A model generated the notes under the pieces. The model did no database searches. It had not been told where the DNA came from and worked only from the letters and a program-made list of their open reading frames with translations. Positions 1 to 8,381 of a stretch of 64,000 bases of DNA are shown here, in pieces. Origin of the DNA: Roseiarcus sp963761435 (GTDB taxonomy: Bacteria; Pseudomonadota; Alphaproteobacteria; Rhizobiales; Beijerinckiaceae). The DNA lies in NCBI GenBank assembly GCA_963761435.1, contig CAVXHJ010000001.1, positions 1 to 64,000 of the forward strand. The letters are read 5' to 3'. Position 1 is the first letter of the stretch, and the number at the start of each line of letters is the position of its first letter. A program made the position numbers and the translations under genes.

Positions 1-59
1 GGACACAGCGCGCCGACTTTGCTGACCGTCGCGACCGCCGTTCCACTGAACGCATCCAT
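1..59 (-). CDS. Possible start of a gene running off the left edge
   Basis: On the minus strand an ATG at 59-57 opens a reading frame that stays open to the window edge and begins MDAFSGTAVATVSKVG. It starts two bases after the stop of the upstream mannosyltransferase, a spacing typical of co-transcribed genes. Only about 19 codons are visible, so no family can be named and the frame could be chance. Confidence 0.25.
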   Translation of the reverse strand, partial: MDAFSGTAVATVSKVGALC

Positions 60-60
60 G

Positions 61-1629
61 CTAGTGAGAGAATGCGTCCTCAAACGCTTCGCCGACTTCC
101 GGAGTTAGCGGAGTCCCCGATTGGGCGTCGCAGCCGCCCGGACGTCGCCACAGGCACATGCGCTCGACAAGCATCGTTCGATCATAGGGGTCGGTCCAGC
201 ACTGCACTTGTTGGTAGCCAAGGCTGGTGAAGTCGACGGGAAGGTCGACAGGATGTTTCAGCTCAGGGCTCCGTTTCTGGAGGCTAAGCACATAGTTATA
301 GGCCTTAGGAGCGCTAGCTTCTGCCCCTTCTCCCGCGTTGAAGAGAGGAATATTAGGACGCAAATCCGCATAGCCAGCGGCGCGCCACCAATCGCCGCCG
401 GGGTAAATGCCAATACCGCAGGCTTCTTTGTCTGCGTTGACCTCGCGCATCGCAAGGATCGAGCCGCGAGATCGAACCCAAAACCAAATGCGGTTGGGCG
501 ATGCCGCGAGAACAAGCGATGCAATCGTCCACACGAGCGGCACGGCGACGATCAGCGCCTTGCGGACCTGTGGTCGGCCAAGCCGGTCAGCCAGCCAGTC
601 GGCGGCCATCGTCGAGCCCACGGCGGCCAGTGTCATGACGAGCGGCAGCGCTGGAGAGATATACCGATACTCCTTGTGGCTGACCGCCGAATGGACCACA
701 AAAATGGTCGCGGCCACCCAAAACAAGAGGGGTAACCTCAAGGCGCCATAGAGTGCGCAAAGCACGATCACGACGCCAAAGAGGCCCCAGGAAACCGTTT
801 CCCAGCCGATGTAGGAGTAGACCGGGTTATGGCCGAAAAACGAGCCAAGGCCGATCGATTGGTAATAGACATACATGACCAGGGCATGAAACGGCCAACC
901 CCAAGTGATCCAATCGAGGAGCCCGCTTAGCAGGGTCGTGAGCGCAAGGCCGCCGAGCAGGGCCGGGTAATGCGCTCGCTCACGAATCCCGCCCGTTGCG
1001 ATGACGATGACAGCGATGGCCGGGAGAAGCTGCGGGCGCAGAACCAGCGCGACGCCTGACATCGCGGCGCCAATGAATATTCGTCGTTCGGACGGAACGC
1101 CGAGACCAGAATAGAGTAGATAGAGGCTCACCACGAGCGCTGCGCCGGCGGCGGTTTCGGAAAGCGGATGGGTGTAGAAATAAACCAGTTCGAACCAGAC
1201 CGCGTTTAAAAGACCCGCTGTTACGGCGCCCGGGAAGCCAGCGACGTTGCGGCCCCAGAGAAACCCGCAAATTACCGGCGCCAGCGATATGATGCACATG
1301 AGCGCGGAGACGCCGCCGAGAGCGGCGGCGGGCGGCGAGCCGAACAGCTGCCCCAACGCCATGAAGACGGCCATCATTCCGGGCCAAAGCCAGTTCCGCT
1401 CACCGACCTGAAAATCCCAGGTGATCAATCCTTGATGATTGACGACGTGGTTCGCAGCATCGAGCCACATGCGCTCGTCGGGATGGAGTATGCTGGGGAG
1501 CATGGTCATCACGCTTGCGCGTATCGCAACCGCGAGGACACATATCGCCGACAAAGCGATCCAATCGCGCAGTCGCAATCGGCCCGCAGGCGAATCGTTC
1601 AGTCGCCGTGCGGGGACGGTAAACGTCAT
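61..1629 (-). CDS. ALG9/PIG-B-like multi-pass mannosyltransferase (GT22-like)
   Basis: This 522-residue polytopic membrane protein resembles the GT-C fold ALG9/PIG mannosyltransferases (GT22), which move a sugar from a polyprenyl-phosphate donor onto a lipid-linked or surface acceptor. A first membrane segment lies near residues 25-45. It is followed by the short acidic loop motif HPDE (about residue 50), the usual place of the catalytic acid in GT-C enzymes. About eight further hydrophobic segments follow, then the family-typical HKEYRY motif near residue 320. The soluble tail of about 130 residues has several Cys. It lies just upstream of a possible partial gene. Donor and acceptor cannot be read from sequence. 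The family is best known from eukaryotic GPI and N-glycan synthesis, with scattered bacterial members. Confidence 0.75.
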   Translation of the reverse strand: MTFTVPARRLNDSPAGRLRLRDWIALSAICVLAVAIRASVMTMLPSILHPDERMWLDAANHVVNHQGLITWDFQVGERNWLWPGMMAVFMALGQLFGSPPAAALGGVSALMCIISLAPVICGFLWGRNVAGFPGAVTAGLLNAVWFELVYFYTHPLSETAAGAALVVSLYLLYSGLGVPSERRIFIGAAMSGVALVLRPQLLPAIAVIVIATGGIRERAHYPALLGGLALTTLLSGLLDWITWGWPFHALVMYVYYQSIGLGSFFGHNPVYSYIGWETVSWGLFGVVIVLCALYGALRLPLLFWVAATIFVVHSAVSHKEYRYISPALPLVMTLAAVGSTMAADWLADRLGRPQVRKALIVAVPLVWTIASLVLAASPNRIWFWVRSRGSILAMREVNADKEACGIGIYPGGDWWRAAGYADLRPNIPLFNAGEGAEASAPKAYNYVLSLQKRSPELKHPVDLPVDFTSLGYQQVQCWTDPYDRTMLVERMCLWRRPGGCDAQSGTPLTPEVGEAFEDAFSH

Positions 1630-1904
1630 CCGGAACGCCCCCTATCCGCTCATCAACGCGCCAGACGTTACCCGACGGACTGGCGAGGTCAAGTTCCAGG
1701 CGACGCGATCTTCGCGATGACGGTTGACCCTCGTCGATTTGCCGCCGGAAGCTCACGCGATCGATGAAACTGGGACTTTGATCGAGTTGATTGCTGGATC
1801 AAGAGCGAAAACCGCGTTCGGGCCCGCGCCGCTTCGCAAAGCTCGTCGGGAAGACCGGAGCGCTCTCTTTTCTCAATTCGGAGCGCTTGAAACCAGAAGG
1901 GCTT

Positions 1905-2216
1905 TCAATCGGCGGCCGACAGCACGTGGATGGCGCGATTGGCGATCAGCTCCTTGGTCTTGCGTCCATATTCCGCCATGTGCGGGGCGGCCGCATGAGC
2001 CCCCAGGGCCTCGCCGTTCTCCCAGGTTTCGAGAACGACAAAAGTATCCGGTCCGAACTTCGCCTGAAACGGTCCGATGCCCGCGGCGTCGACATGCGCC
2101 GCATATTCGATGCATCCCTTTTCCGCCCGCACCGCCGGGACGTTGGCGAGAAACGCGGCGAGAACCTCTTCGCGTCGGCCCGGTTTTGCGGTTATCACGG
2201 CGACTACGCGGATCAT
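1905..2216 (-). CDS. Antibiotic biosynthesis monooxygenase (ABM) domain protein, YgiN-like
   Basis: A 103-residue single-domain protein of the ABM family (dimeric ferredoxin-like alpha-beta barrel). It opens MIRVVAVITAKPGRREEV, the usual first strand and helix, and has the typical ETWENGEAL segment and a following helix with two conserved His positions (AAAPHMAEY). Relatives include quinol monooxygenase YgiN and small heme- or quinone-handling enzymes; no cofactor is evident here. The start is the ATG at 2216, preceded by an AGGAGAGA-type ribosome site. It stands alone on its strand, so the substrate is unknown. Confidence 0.85.
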   Translation of the reverse strand: MIRVVAVITAKPGRREEVLAAFLANVPAVRAEKGCIEYAAHVDAAGIGPFQAKFGPDTFVVLETWENGEALGAHAAAPHMAEYGRKTKELIANRAIHVLSAAD

Positions 2217-2358
2217 TGTTTATCTCTCCTGCGGCGACCAACTCCCGGGCGCCGGCGTCAGGATAGCCTCGGCCGGTCGTCTTTCGCCAGCGAAAAGCTC
2301 CGCTTCGGGAGCCGCGTCATCGCCTTCGTTGGCCGCGCCGCCGCCGGCCGCGCCGAGT

Positions 2359-4167
2359 TCAGGCCTGGCTCACCATCTGCTGGATTTGGATCACCTCGAA
2401 CTCGGCCGGATAGAGCGGCGCGAAGCCGACGGCGACGTTGAGGACGCCGAGCGCGGCGGTCGCCTCGGTGTTGTTCGCGCTGTCGCACTTCACGAAATAG
2501 GCCTTCTCGGGCGTCGAGCCGGCAAAGGCGCCTTGCAGGAAAAGTCCATGCAGGAAGGAGCCGACGCTGAGCCTGACCTGGCTCCAGAGCGCCTCGCCGT
2601 TGGGCTCGAAGACCGCCCACTTCATTCCCGCGTAGAGGCTCGATTCGATGTAGAGCGCTAGCCGCCGCACCGGAACGTATTTCCATTGCGATCCGAGCGC
2701 GTCGGCGCCGGCGATGGTGCGCGCGCCCCATACGACCGTCCCGAGCGCCGGGAATTGCCTGAGGCAATTGACGGCAAGCGGGTTCAAGGCGCCATTCTGA
2801 ATGTCCGTCAGGTCATATTGGAGGCCAAGCGCGCCGCTGAGGGTTGCGCCGACTCCCGCGGGCGCCCTGGACACGCCTCGGTTCGTATCGGTGGCGGCGT
2901 AGATCCCGGCGACAAAGCCGCAGGGAGGAAACAGCGTCGGGCTGTTGTTCGCCAGCGGATCGGGAGCGCTCACCCACGGAAAATAGAATGCGGAGTTTCC
3001 CGCGTGGGGGCCCGAGAGGCTGACCCCGTTCGAGTCGGCCGGGCCGGCCCCGAGGCCCGGCGGAACAGGTCCGGACGGCGCGGCGTTCGGCGCCGCGTCG
3101 ACGATGAGAAACGCGCGGTTCTCGAAGCAGAACTGCTGCATGGCGGACACGGCCACGGCGGAATTCTCTCCCGGCGCGCACAGGAGATTGAAGATCGGCG
3201 TATCGGCCAGGAGCGCGAAACCGGTCGCTGGAGCGGAATTTGACGTGTTCAGCAACTGGGCTTCGAAGGGAGCCTGATTGGGTTCGAGCGTTGGACCGTC
3301 GGCCCCGGCGGTCGGCGATCCGTCGAGGGCCAGCGGCGCCGCCGAGAGGGGGATTGGCGCCATCGTCGGGGCGAAGGTCGCGTGGCTGTTCGAGCCGGTC
3401 CAGACGCCCGAACCGCTGATCGCCGCCGCCGGCAAGGCGCTGAGGATCATGAAGGAGCCATTGACCGTGCCGAGAATCGTCGCGCTCGCTCCCGAACCTG
3501 CTTGCGTCACCGCCTCGGAAGGGGTGAAGATCGCGCTCGAGGTGAGCGAGCCCGCCGCGATCCACACATCCGGCGTCGCCGACGGCGCCGGCAGCGAGCC
3601 GGGCGCCGCGCCGCCCGGCTGCGTGAACGTCACGAGGGTCGAATTCCCATCGACGGCCGCGACGGCCCACTGCGGATTCGCCGGATCCGTCGATAGGCTC
3701 GAGTAGTTCTCAACCGCGGACGGCGCGCCGGCCGGCGCGAGCCGCGAGACGCGAAGATCGAACGAAGCATGCCCGCCCGCCGCGGCGACGACGTTCGAGA
3801 CCGCGACGCAAAGCGCGTTGGCCCATCTGCCGGGATTGCTCGCGTAGAGGGTCAGGCCGGCGATCGTATTCGAGGCCCATTTCGCCGATGTCGCCGCGCC
3901 GGCGTTGTCGTAGAGGCGGACGATATAGGCCTGCGTCCCTCCGTTGAGGAAGAAGTGATTGACCGCGTAGGCGAGCGGAACTCGGGCGATCAGGCCGCCG
4001 AACAGCTTCTCGTACTCCGCGAAACTCGTCACCATCACCGCTTTGCCGACCGGCCCCTGATTGGACCAGCCGATGAAGGCGGCGATCGAGGTGGGGACGC
4101 CGGCGATCGGGTTGGGACCGCTGGCGAGCTCCTGGATGAAGACGCCGGGATATGTGTAATCGGGCAT
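2359..4167 (-). CDS. Contractile phage-tail/eCIS-type sheath protein, solitary
   Basis: This 602-residue protein has the hallmarks of tail sheath subunits. The N-terminus is PDYTYPGVFIQEL, followed by a GVPTSIAAFIGW segment and a 'FAEYEKLFGG' stretch. After a variable middle (about residues 130-400, rich in Ala/Ser/Pro/Gly) comes the conserved C-terminal domain with VWGART, WKYVPVRRL, FEPNGEALW and YFVKCD. Sheath subunits polymerise around a tube and contract in myophages, R-type tailocins and extracellular contractile injection systems. No tube, baseplate, spike, ATPase or terminase gene is present nearby, so it is either an orphan of a dispersed system or a domesticated protein. The C-terminal match is strong and the frame is intact. 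Confidence 0.85.
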   Translation of the reverse strand: MPDYTYPGVFIQELASGPNPIAGVPTSIAAFIGWSNQGPVGKAVMVTSFAEYEKLFGGLIARVPLAYAVNHFFLNGGTQAYIVRLYDNAGAATSAKWASNTIAGLTLYASNPGRWANALCVAVSNVVAAAGGHASFDLRVSRLAPAGAPSAVENYSSLSTDPANPQWAVAAVDGNSTLVTFTQPGGAAPGSLPAPSATPDVWIAAGSLTSSAIFTPSEAVTQAGSGASATILGTVNGSFMILSALPAAAISGSGVWTGSNSHATFAPTMAPIPLSAAPLALDGSPTAGADGPTLEPNQAPFEAQLLNTSNSAPATGFALLADTPIFNLLCAPGENSAVAVSAMQQFCFENRAFLIVDAAPNAAPSGPVPPGLGAGPADSNGVSLSGPHAGNSAFYFPWVSAPDPLANNSPTLFPPCGFVAGIYAATDTNRGVSRAPAGVGATLSGALGLQYDLTDIQNGALNPLAVNCLRQFPALGTVVWGARTIAGADALGSQWKYVPVRRLALYIESSLYAGMKWAVFEPNGEALWSQVRLSVGSFLHGLFLQGAFAGSTPEKAYFVKCDSANNTEATAALGVLNVAVGFAPLYPAEFEVIQIQQMVSQA

Positions 4168-4287
4168 CGCTCGACCCTTTCCCGTCAGGCGAAAACGTTC
4201 GGGAAGGCGCTCGTGGGGGCCGGGTGAAATCCTAGCTCAAATTCCCAGTCGCTGCGATCGAAGCGAGCCGCGAGGTCCGAGGCCGTT

Positions 4288-5380
4288 TCACAGGCCGAGA
4301 TCATTGAGAGCGTCCGCGACCCGAGCGCTCGCCGTCACCGAGCCGGCGTGGTTCAGATGCGACCAGTTCTCATACAATTCGTCCCGCTGCGCGAGGTCGC
4401 CGTTGTCCACGACGAGCCCATACGACTTGAGAAAGTCCACGTCGCTGATCGTCCCGGAGTTGTTGAACATGGGCAGATAGACGAAGATCAGCTTTGTGCC
4501 GTGGGCTTTCGCCGCTTCCGCGATCTTGCGGAGATAGAGGTGGTCTTCGCCGCCGTTGATACGGGAGATGGCGCGCACGAGCGAGGTTTGCGGCAGAGGC
4601 TCGCGCGGCTCCGCAAGGAGGACCGCGCGGGGAACGGCATGCTCCATGTCGACAATCTTCCCGAACTCGCCGGGGAAGCTCGTGGTGTAGTCCGTGCGGC
4701 GGCGGGCGTAGAGTTCGGGGTCGAATTGCTTGGTGAGCCCGAAGAGGCCCGGGAAGAGGTTGGCGCCGAACAGCCTGACCTTGCGGATCGGCAGATAGGC
4801 GAGGTCGTAGAGATAGTTATGCAGGAACGGCGTCGGCGGCGAGCACAATCGCATCCGCCGGGGCGACATATTTGAAAGCGAAATGGCCGACAGGAAAAGG
4901 CTGCTGGTCGACTTCGAGAACGATCGCCTTCGGGGATTTCGCCTTGTAAATCTCGTCGAGGATCGCCCATTGGATGTTGCGGCCTGACCCTTCGAGACTG
5001 AAGTTCACGACGTTGGCGTGTTTGCCGTGCTCCGCGAGCTGCTGCTCGATCGCGGCGGCGCCGAGGCCGAGCTGGGCGCGGGACGCGCCGAGGATCGCAA
5101 CGTCGATCGGCCGCGGGTCGTCGTGGATCCGCTCGTAGATCCAGCGCAGCCGGCCATCCAAGCTCGAGTCCATGAGCTGCCATCGCTGGTAGCGGTTCTC
5201 CGGCAGAAGGCAGACGGCCGCACTGAGCGCAAGCGCCACGGCGACCGCCGCGCACAGAACGCCAAGAAGTCTCAGTCCGGCCATCCGTCCCCCGGAGGCC
5301 TCGGACTGCGCCGGCGCCGCCTTGGCCCCGGCTCCAATGGCGGGCGGCGCGCCCGCGGCGCGAGCGCTAGAACTGTCCAT
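4288..5380 (-). pseudogene. SGNH/DltD-like membrane-anchored protein, frameshifted
   Basis: Two overlapping minus-strand frames (4817-5380 and 4288-4869) make one protein of about 355 residues. The first half has one membrane segment (about residues 33-55), then AILGASRAQLGL, which resembles an SGNH nucleophile block, and the segment VVNFSLEGSGRN. The second half ends with WSHLNHAG, which can supply the catalytic His. The frames cross in a GCC/CCG-rich stretch near 4830, where one base appears gained or lost. It overlaps the MBOAT gene by 14 bases, as DltD-like or AlgX-like partners often do. The likely role is periplasmic transfer or removal of acyl groups on a glycan. The frameshift may be a sequencing error, because both halves are well preserved. 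Confidence 0.7.
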
Positions 5381-6788
5381 AGATGAATTGTCCGGTCCCC
5401 GCGGTCGACAACACGGTCAGAAGGAAAATGCAAACACCATATTGCAGCCATCGAGGCGCGACCGTGCTGACCGACCGAGCAAACCTTCGGACGCCGGGCG
5501 CGCCCGCGCCGTCAAAGAGCGAGATCGCCATGCAGATCGCGGTGGGAACTGTGAGATAGGCCGGCAGATCCGACCAGCCGGTCGGCCCGCTCGGCGTGAC
5601 CCCAAGCACCTGTCGGAGAACTGAAGTGGCCTCGGCCCATGTCGAGGCATGGAAAAAGATCAGGGAGAAGCTCATGAAAGCGAAGGTCAAGAGCGCCCCG
5701 AGGAAACCCAAGACATAGGGCTGCGCGCGCCAAGCCGAAGTTGCTGCCCCATTCGCCTTTCCGGCGGCGCGCTTGCGGCGGGCGCGAGCCCCGAGGATCA
5801 ACACGGTCGCGCTGAGGAAAACGGCTTGAAGCACGCCGAACACCAGAAAATTGCGGGTAAAGCCGTGCCAGACCCCTATGATGATCATGTTAAGGCAGAC
5901 GGAGGCGATCAATCCCACTTGGCCAAAGTCGCGCAAGGCCATCGACATGGGTGTGAACAGATAGTCGGTGAGCCACAGAGTCAAACTCATGTGCCAGCGG
6001 CGCCACATCTCCTGGATGTTCGCGGCGGCGAAAGGCGCATTGAAGTTAGGCGGACCTTCGATGCCGAACAGCCGGCCGATGCCGAGCGCGATGTTGGTAT
6101 ATCCCGAGAAGTCCGCGTAGAGCTGCAGCGTATAGCAGGCAAGCAGGGTCAGAATGACCGGGTAAGTGAAATCGGCGTGCGACTTGTCGACGACCTCGAT
6201 GAAGGCGGCAAGGCGGTCGCCGACCAGCGTCTTCATCATCAGGCCGCCAAGGATGTAGCGGAATCCCGTTTCGACCTGTTCGGCGCTGAGCGTCCTGCCC
6301 ATGACATCGCGCATCTGGGTGAAGAACGGTTCCGGCCTCTGAATCGGCCCGCTGACGATTTGCGGAAAGAACGCCGGAAACAGGAGGAAGACGACCGGAT
6401 CGCGCTCGACCGCCTCGTCGTCCCAGTAGACTTCGATCAGGTAGGAGATCAGTTTGAACGAGTAATAGGAGACGCCGAGCGGCAACAGCAGGCCGCGCCA
6501 CGCTCCCGCCGCCTTGAACACGACGATCAGGGCGACAACGGCCGCGACCCCGACCCACATCAACGCGGTCTTCGCCCGTTCGCCGCCGCTCTTCGCGATC
6601 GCCAGCCCCAGCGCATAGACGCCGGCCGAGGCGACGATGAGCAGAACCAGATAGACCCGGCTCGAAAGGGCGTAAAACGCATAGGACAGCGCCAGAAGAT
6701 AAATCGCCCGCCACTGGCCGGGGAGGAGGTAAAACGCCGCCACCAACGGAACGAGGGCCAAAAAGAAAAGCGGTGAGGTGAAACTCAC
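5367..6788 (-). CDS. MBOAT-family O-acyltransferase (AlgI/DltB-like)
   Basis: A 473-residue polytopic protein of the membrane-bound O-acyltransferase family. It shows the AlgI/DltB pattern: the N-terminal SPLFFLALVPLVAAFY segment, PQIVSGPIQRP, the FADFSGYTNIALG region, MWRRWHMSLT, and the catalytic-His motif GVWHG near residue 310. MBOAT proteins carry acyl groups from a carrier across or at the cytoplasmic membrane to sugar hydroxyls. The start is GTG at 6788, sharing one base with the TAG stop of the acyl carrier protein gene, so the two are translationally coupled. With that carrier and the SGNH-like gene it forms a dltC-dltB-dltD-like trio. The acyl group is unknown, but the neighbouring FkbH-type gene suggests a glyceryl-type group. 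Confidence 0.88.
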   Translation of the reverse strand: MSFTSPLFFLALVPLVAAFYLLPGQWRAIYLLALSYAFYALSSRVYLVLLIVASAGVYALGLAIAKSGGERAKTALMWVGVAAVVALIVVFKAAGAWRGLLLPLGVSYYSFKLISYLIEVYWDDEAVERDPVVFLLFPAFFPQIVSGPIQRPEPFFTQMRDVMGRTLSAEQVETGFRYILGGLMMKTLVGDRLAAFIEVVDKSHADFTYPVILTLLACYTLQLYADFSGYTNIALGIGRLFGIEGPPNFNAPFAAANIQEMWRRWHMSLTLWLTDYLFTPMSMALRDFGQVGLIASVCLNMIIIGVWHGFTRNFLVFGVLQAVFLSATVLILGARARRKRAAGKANGAATSAWRAQPYVLGFLGALLTFAFMSFSLIFFHASTWAEATSVLRQVLGVTPSGPTGWSDLPAYLTVPTAICMAISLFDGAGAPGVRRFARSVSTVAPRWLQYGVCIFLLTVLSTAGTGQFIYGQF

Positions 6789-7030
6789 TACGCCGCCTTT
6801 TTCTTGATCAGGAGCAGGAGCTCGCCGACATTCTTGAGCGAGCGGACGTCCTTGATGCTGAATTTGACGCCGAAGGCTTTTTCCACGGCGATGATCATGT
6901 TGATATTCGAGAGTGAATCCCAGGTCGGGACGTCCGCCGCCGTCATGCCCTCGCTGACGACGAGGGCGTCGTCGTTGAAGACGTCACGAAAAATCGGCGT
7001 CAACCGTGAGACGATTTCACTGTTCTCCAT
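6788..7030 (-). CDS. Acyl carrier protein
   Basis: An 80-residue carrier protein. The phosphopantetheine attachment serine is in WDSLSNIN (about residues 38-45), and the four-helix ACP pattern is recognisable. It starts with ATG at 7030 and runs directly into the MBOAT gene. It is clearly not the fatty-acid ACP, which sits in a fabD/fabG/fabF cluster and has a more acidic helix II. A dedicated carrier beside an MBOAT acyltransferase and across from an FkbH-type protein suggests that FkbH loads it with a three-carbon unit for delivery to the acyltransferase. That pairing is an inference from position and family. Confidence 0.9.
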   Translation of the reverse strand: MENSEIVSRLTPIFRDVFNDDALVVSEGMTAADVPTWDSLSNINMIIAVEKAFGVKFSIKDVRSLKNVGELLLLIKKKAA

Positions 7031-7547
7031 TGCGACCCCGCTTGATCCTCACAACTGGTTGAAGGCCGGCGCCGGCAAGGCCGCACAGGGTGATGGCCTT
7101 GGGCGGTCCTTCCGAAGCCGGGGCGCTTGACAAAGCCCTCCCCGCCGCCGCAACCAACTAGGCTTGCGACGCGCATCACCGAGTCTGCCGTCAGTCATGT
7201 TTAGAGTTATTGCGCCGTTGGTCAGGACAGAATAATAGCGTGCGTTCCTCACGCATGTTATCGCCTTCGGACGACCGGACCCTTTCAACCCCTGTCGCGC
7301 CGAAAGTCAAGGGTTGGTTCGTGGAACGGGCGAGCCTTCCTGTTGGGGCTCGACGCGCGCCGCGGTCGATGTTGTCTCGCCAATTTCCGGTTTTTGGGGT
7401 CGCTCGTTTCATCTGCGCTTCGAACAGTATCGCTATTCCGGTGAATCTCCTTCACGGACCCGCGGCATCCTGCATTTCGATCCGGCGCCCCCGGGTAAGG
7501 CCCGCCGGCGACCGCTCAACCTGCCAACCGCTCTGAAAGGATTTAGA
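7031..7547 (+). other. Divergent intergenic region between ACP operon and tylF-like gene
   Basis: About 517 bases without a credible gene. Short open frames on both strands (for example 7049-7288) have no family features and no ribosome site. The region must hold the promoters of the leftward ACP-MBOAT-SGNH operon and the rightward methyltransferase. It is less GC-rich than its surroundings around 7190-7260. I could not identify a convincing -35/-10 pair or operator. Confidence 0.5.
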
Positions 7548-8330
7548 ATGACCGGCAACGGAAACGGCAGTATCCCGCTCGACCTGTACTTAGATTTGCT
7601 TAAGAGGTCGCTGACCGGAACTTTGTACGGCGCAGAACCTGATGTTAACAATGAAAGCGAAATGACATTTTGGCGCGACTTTATTGAACACTATATCAAA
7701 GGGCCCGCCGTCTCCATGCTGCCGGTCGCCAGATTTGACAATCTGCAAGCTTGTATAGCCGATGTTGTGGCCGCCGGCGTGCCGGGCGATTTCATTGAAA
7801 CAGGAGTTTGGCGAGGGGGAGCCACAATCTTCATGCGAGCCATGCTCAAGGCGCTCGACGTCACAGACCGGACTGTTTGGGCCGCCGACTCGTTTGAAGG
7901 CTTGCCCGAGCCTGATGCAGACAAATTTCCGCTCGAGGCTGAATTCCACCAAGGGTCAGCGATGAATAAGGTTTACAATCGGTTGGCGGTCGGGCTGGAT
8001 GAGGTGCGCGCTAACTTCAAGGCATACCGGATGCTCGACGACAAGGTAAAATTTTTGAAGGGATGGTTCAAGGATACGCTGCCTGGCGCGCCAATCGAAA
8101 CGCTTGCAATCTTGCGGCTCGATGGGGATTACTACGAGTCTACTATGGACGCTTTGACCAACCTCTACGATAAGCTCGCGGTTGGCGGTTACGCCATCAT
8201 TGACGACTACGGTGAAGATTCCTGGACCTATTGCCGGAAGGCGGTCGACGACTACCGCGGCGCCCGCGGAATTGCCGAGCCGATGATCCAGGTCGATAAG
8301 GGGTGCTTCTATTGGCGGCGCGCCGCCTGA
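7548..8330 (+). CDS. TylF/macrocin-type O-methyltransferase
   Basis: This 260-residue SAM-dependent methyltransferase belongs to the TylF (macrocin O-methyltransferase) family. It has FIETGVWRGG (SAM-binding loop, about residues 80-89), WAADSFEGLPEPD, and the metal-site segment LRLDGDYYESTMDAL followed by IIDDYGEDSW. TylF-family enzymes methylate sugar or small acid hydroxyls in a Mg2+-dependent way. The start is ATG at 7548, with AAAGGA seven bases upstream. A longer in-frame extension back to 7314 lacks a ribosome site and family similarity. It is transcribed away from the ACP operon and converges with the FkbH-type gene. It may methylate the acyl unit on the carrier or the glycan. Confidence 0.85.
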   Translation: MTGNGNGSIPLDLYLDLLKRSLTGTLYGAEPDVNNESEMTFWRDFIEHYIKGPAVSMLPVARFDNLQACIADVVAAGVPGDFIETGVWRGGATIFMRAMLKALDVTDRTVWAADSFEGLPEPDADKFPLEAEFHQGSAMNKVYNRLAVGLDEVRANFKAYRMLDDKVKFLKGWFKDTLPGAPIETLAILRLDGDYYESTMDALTNLYDKLAVGGYAIIDDYGEDSWTYCRKAVDDYRGARGIAEPMIQVDKGCFYWRRAA

Positions 8331-8381
8331 AATGCGGCGTTAGCCGGCAGCTCGCGTTCGCCGGGCGGTCCGATCCTCGTC

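Noticed and set aside
5649..6776. Long plus-strand frame (375 codons) opposite the MBOAT gene
   Set aside because: Rich in Arg/Glu/Gln/Asp with no hydrophobic core or family motif. It is the antisense shadow of a clear membrane acyltransferase.
7314..7547. N-terminal extension of the TylF-type methyltransferase
   Set aside because: Residues encoded before ATG 7548 have no family similarity, and AAAGGA sits directly before 7548.
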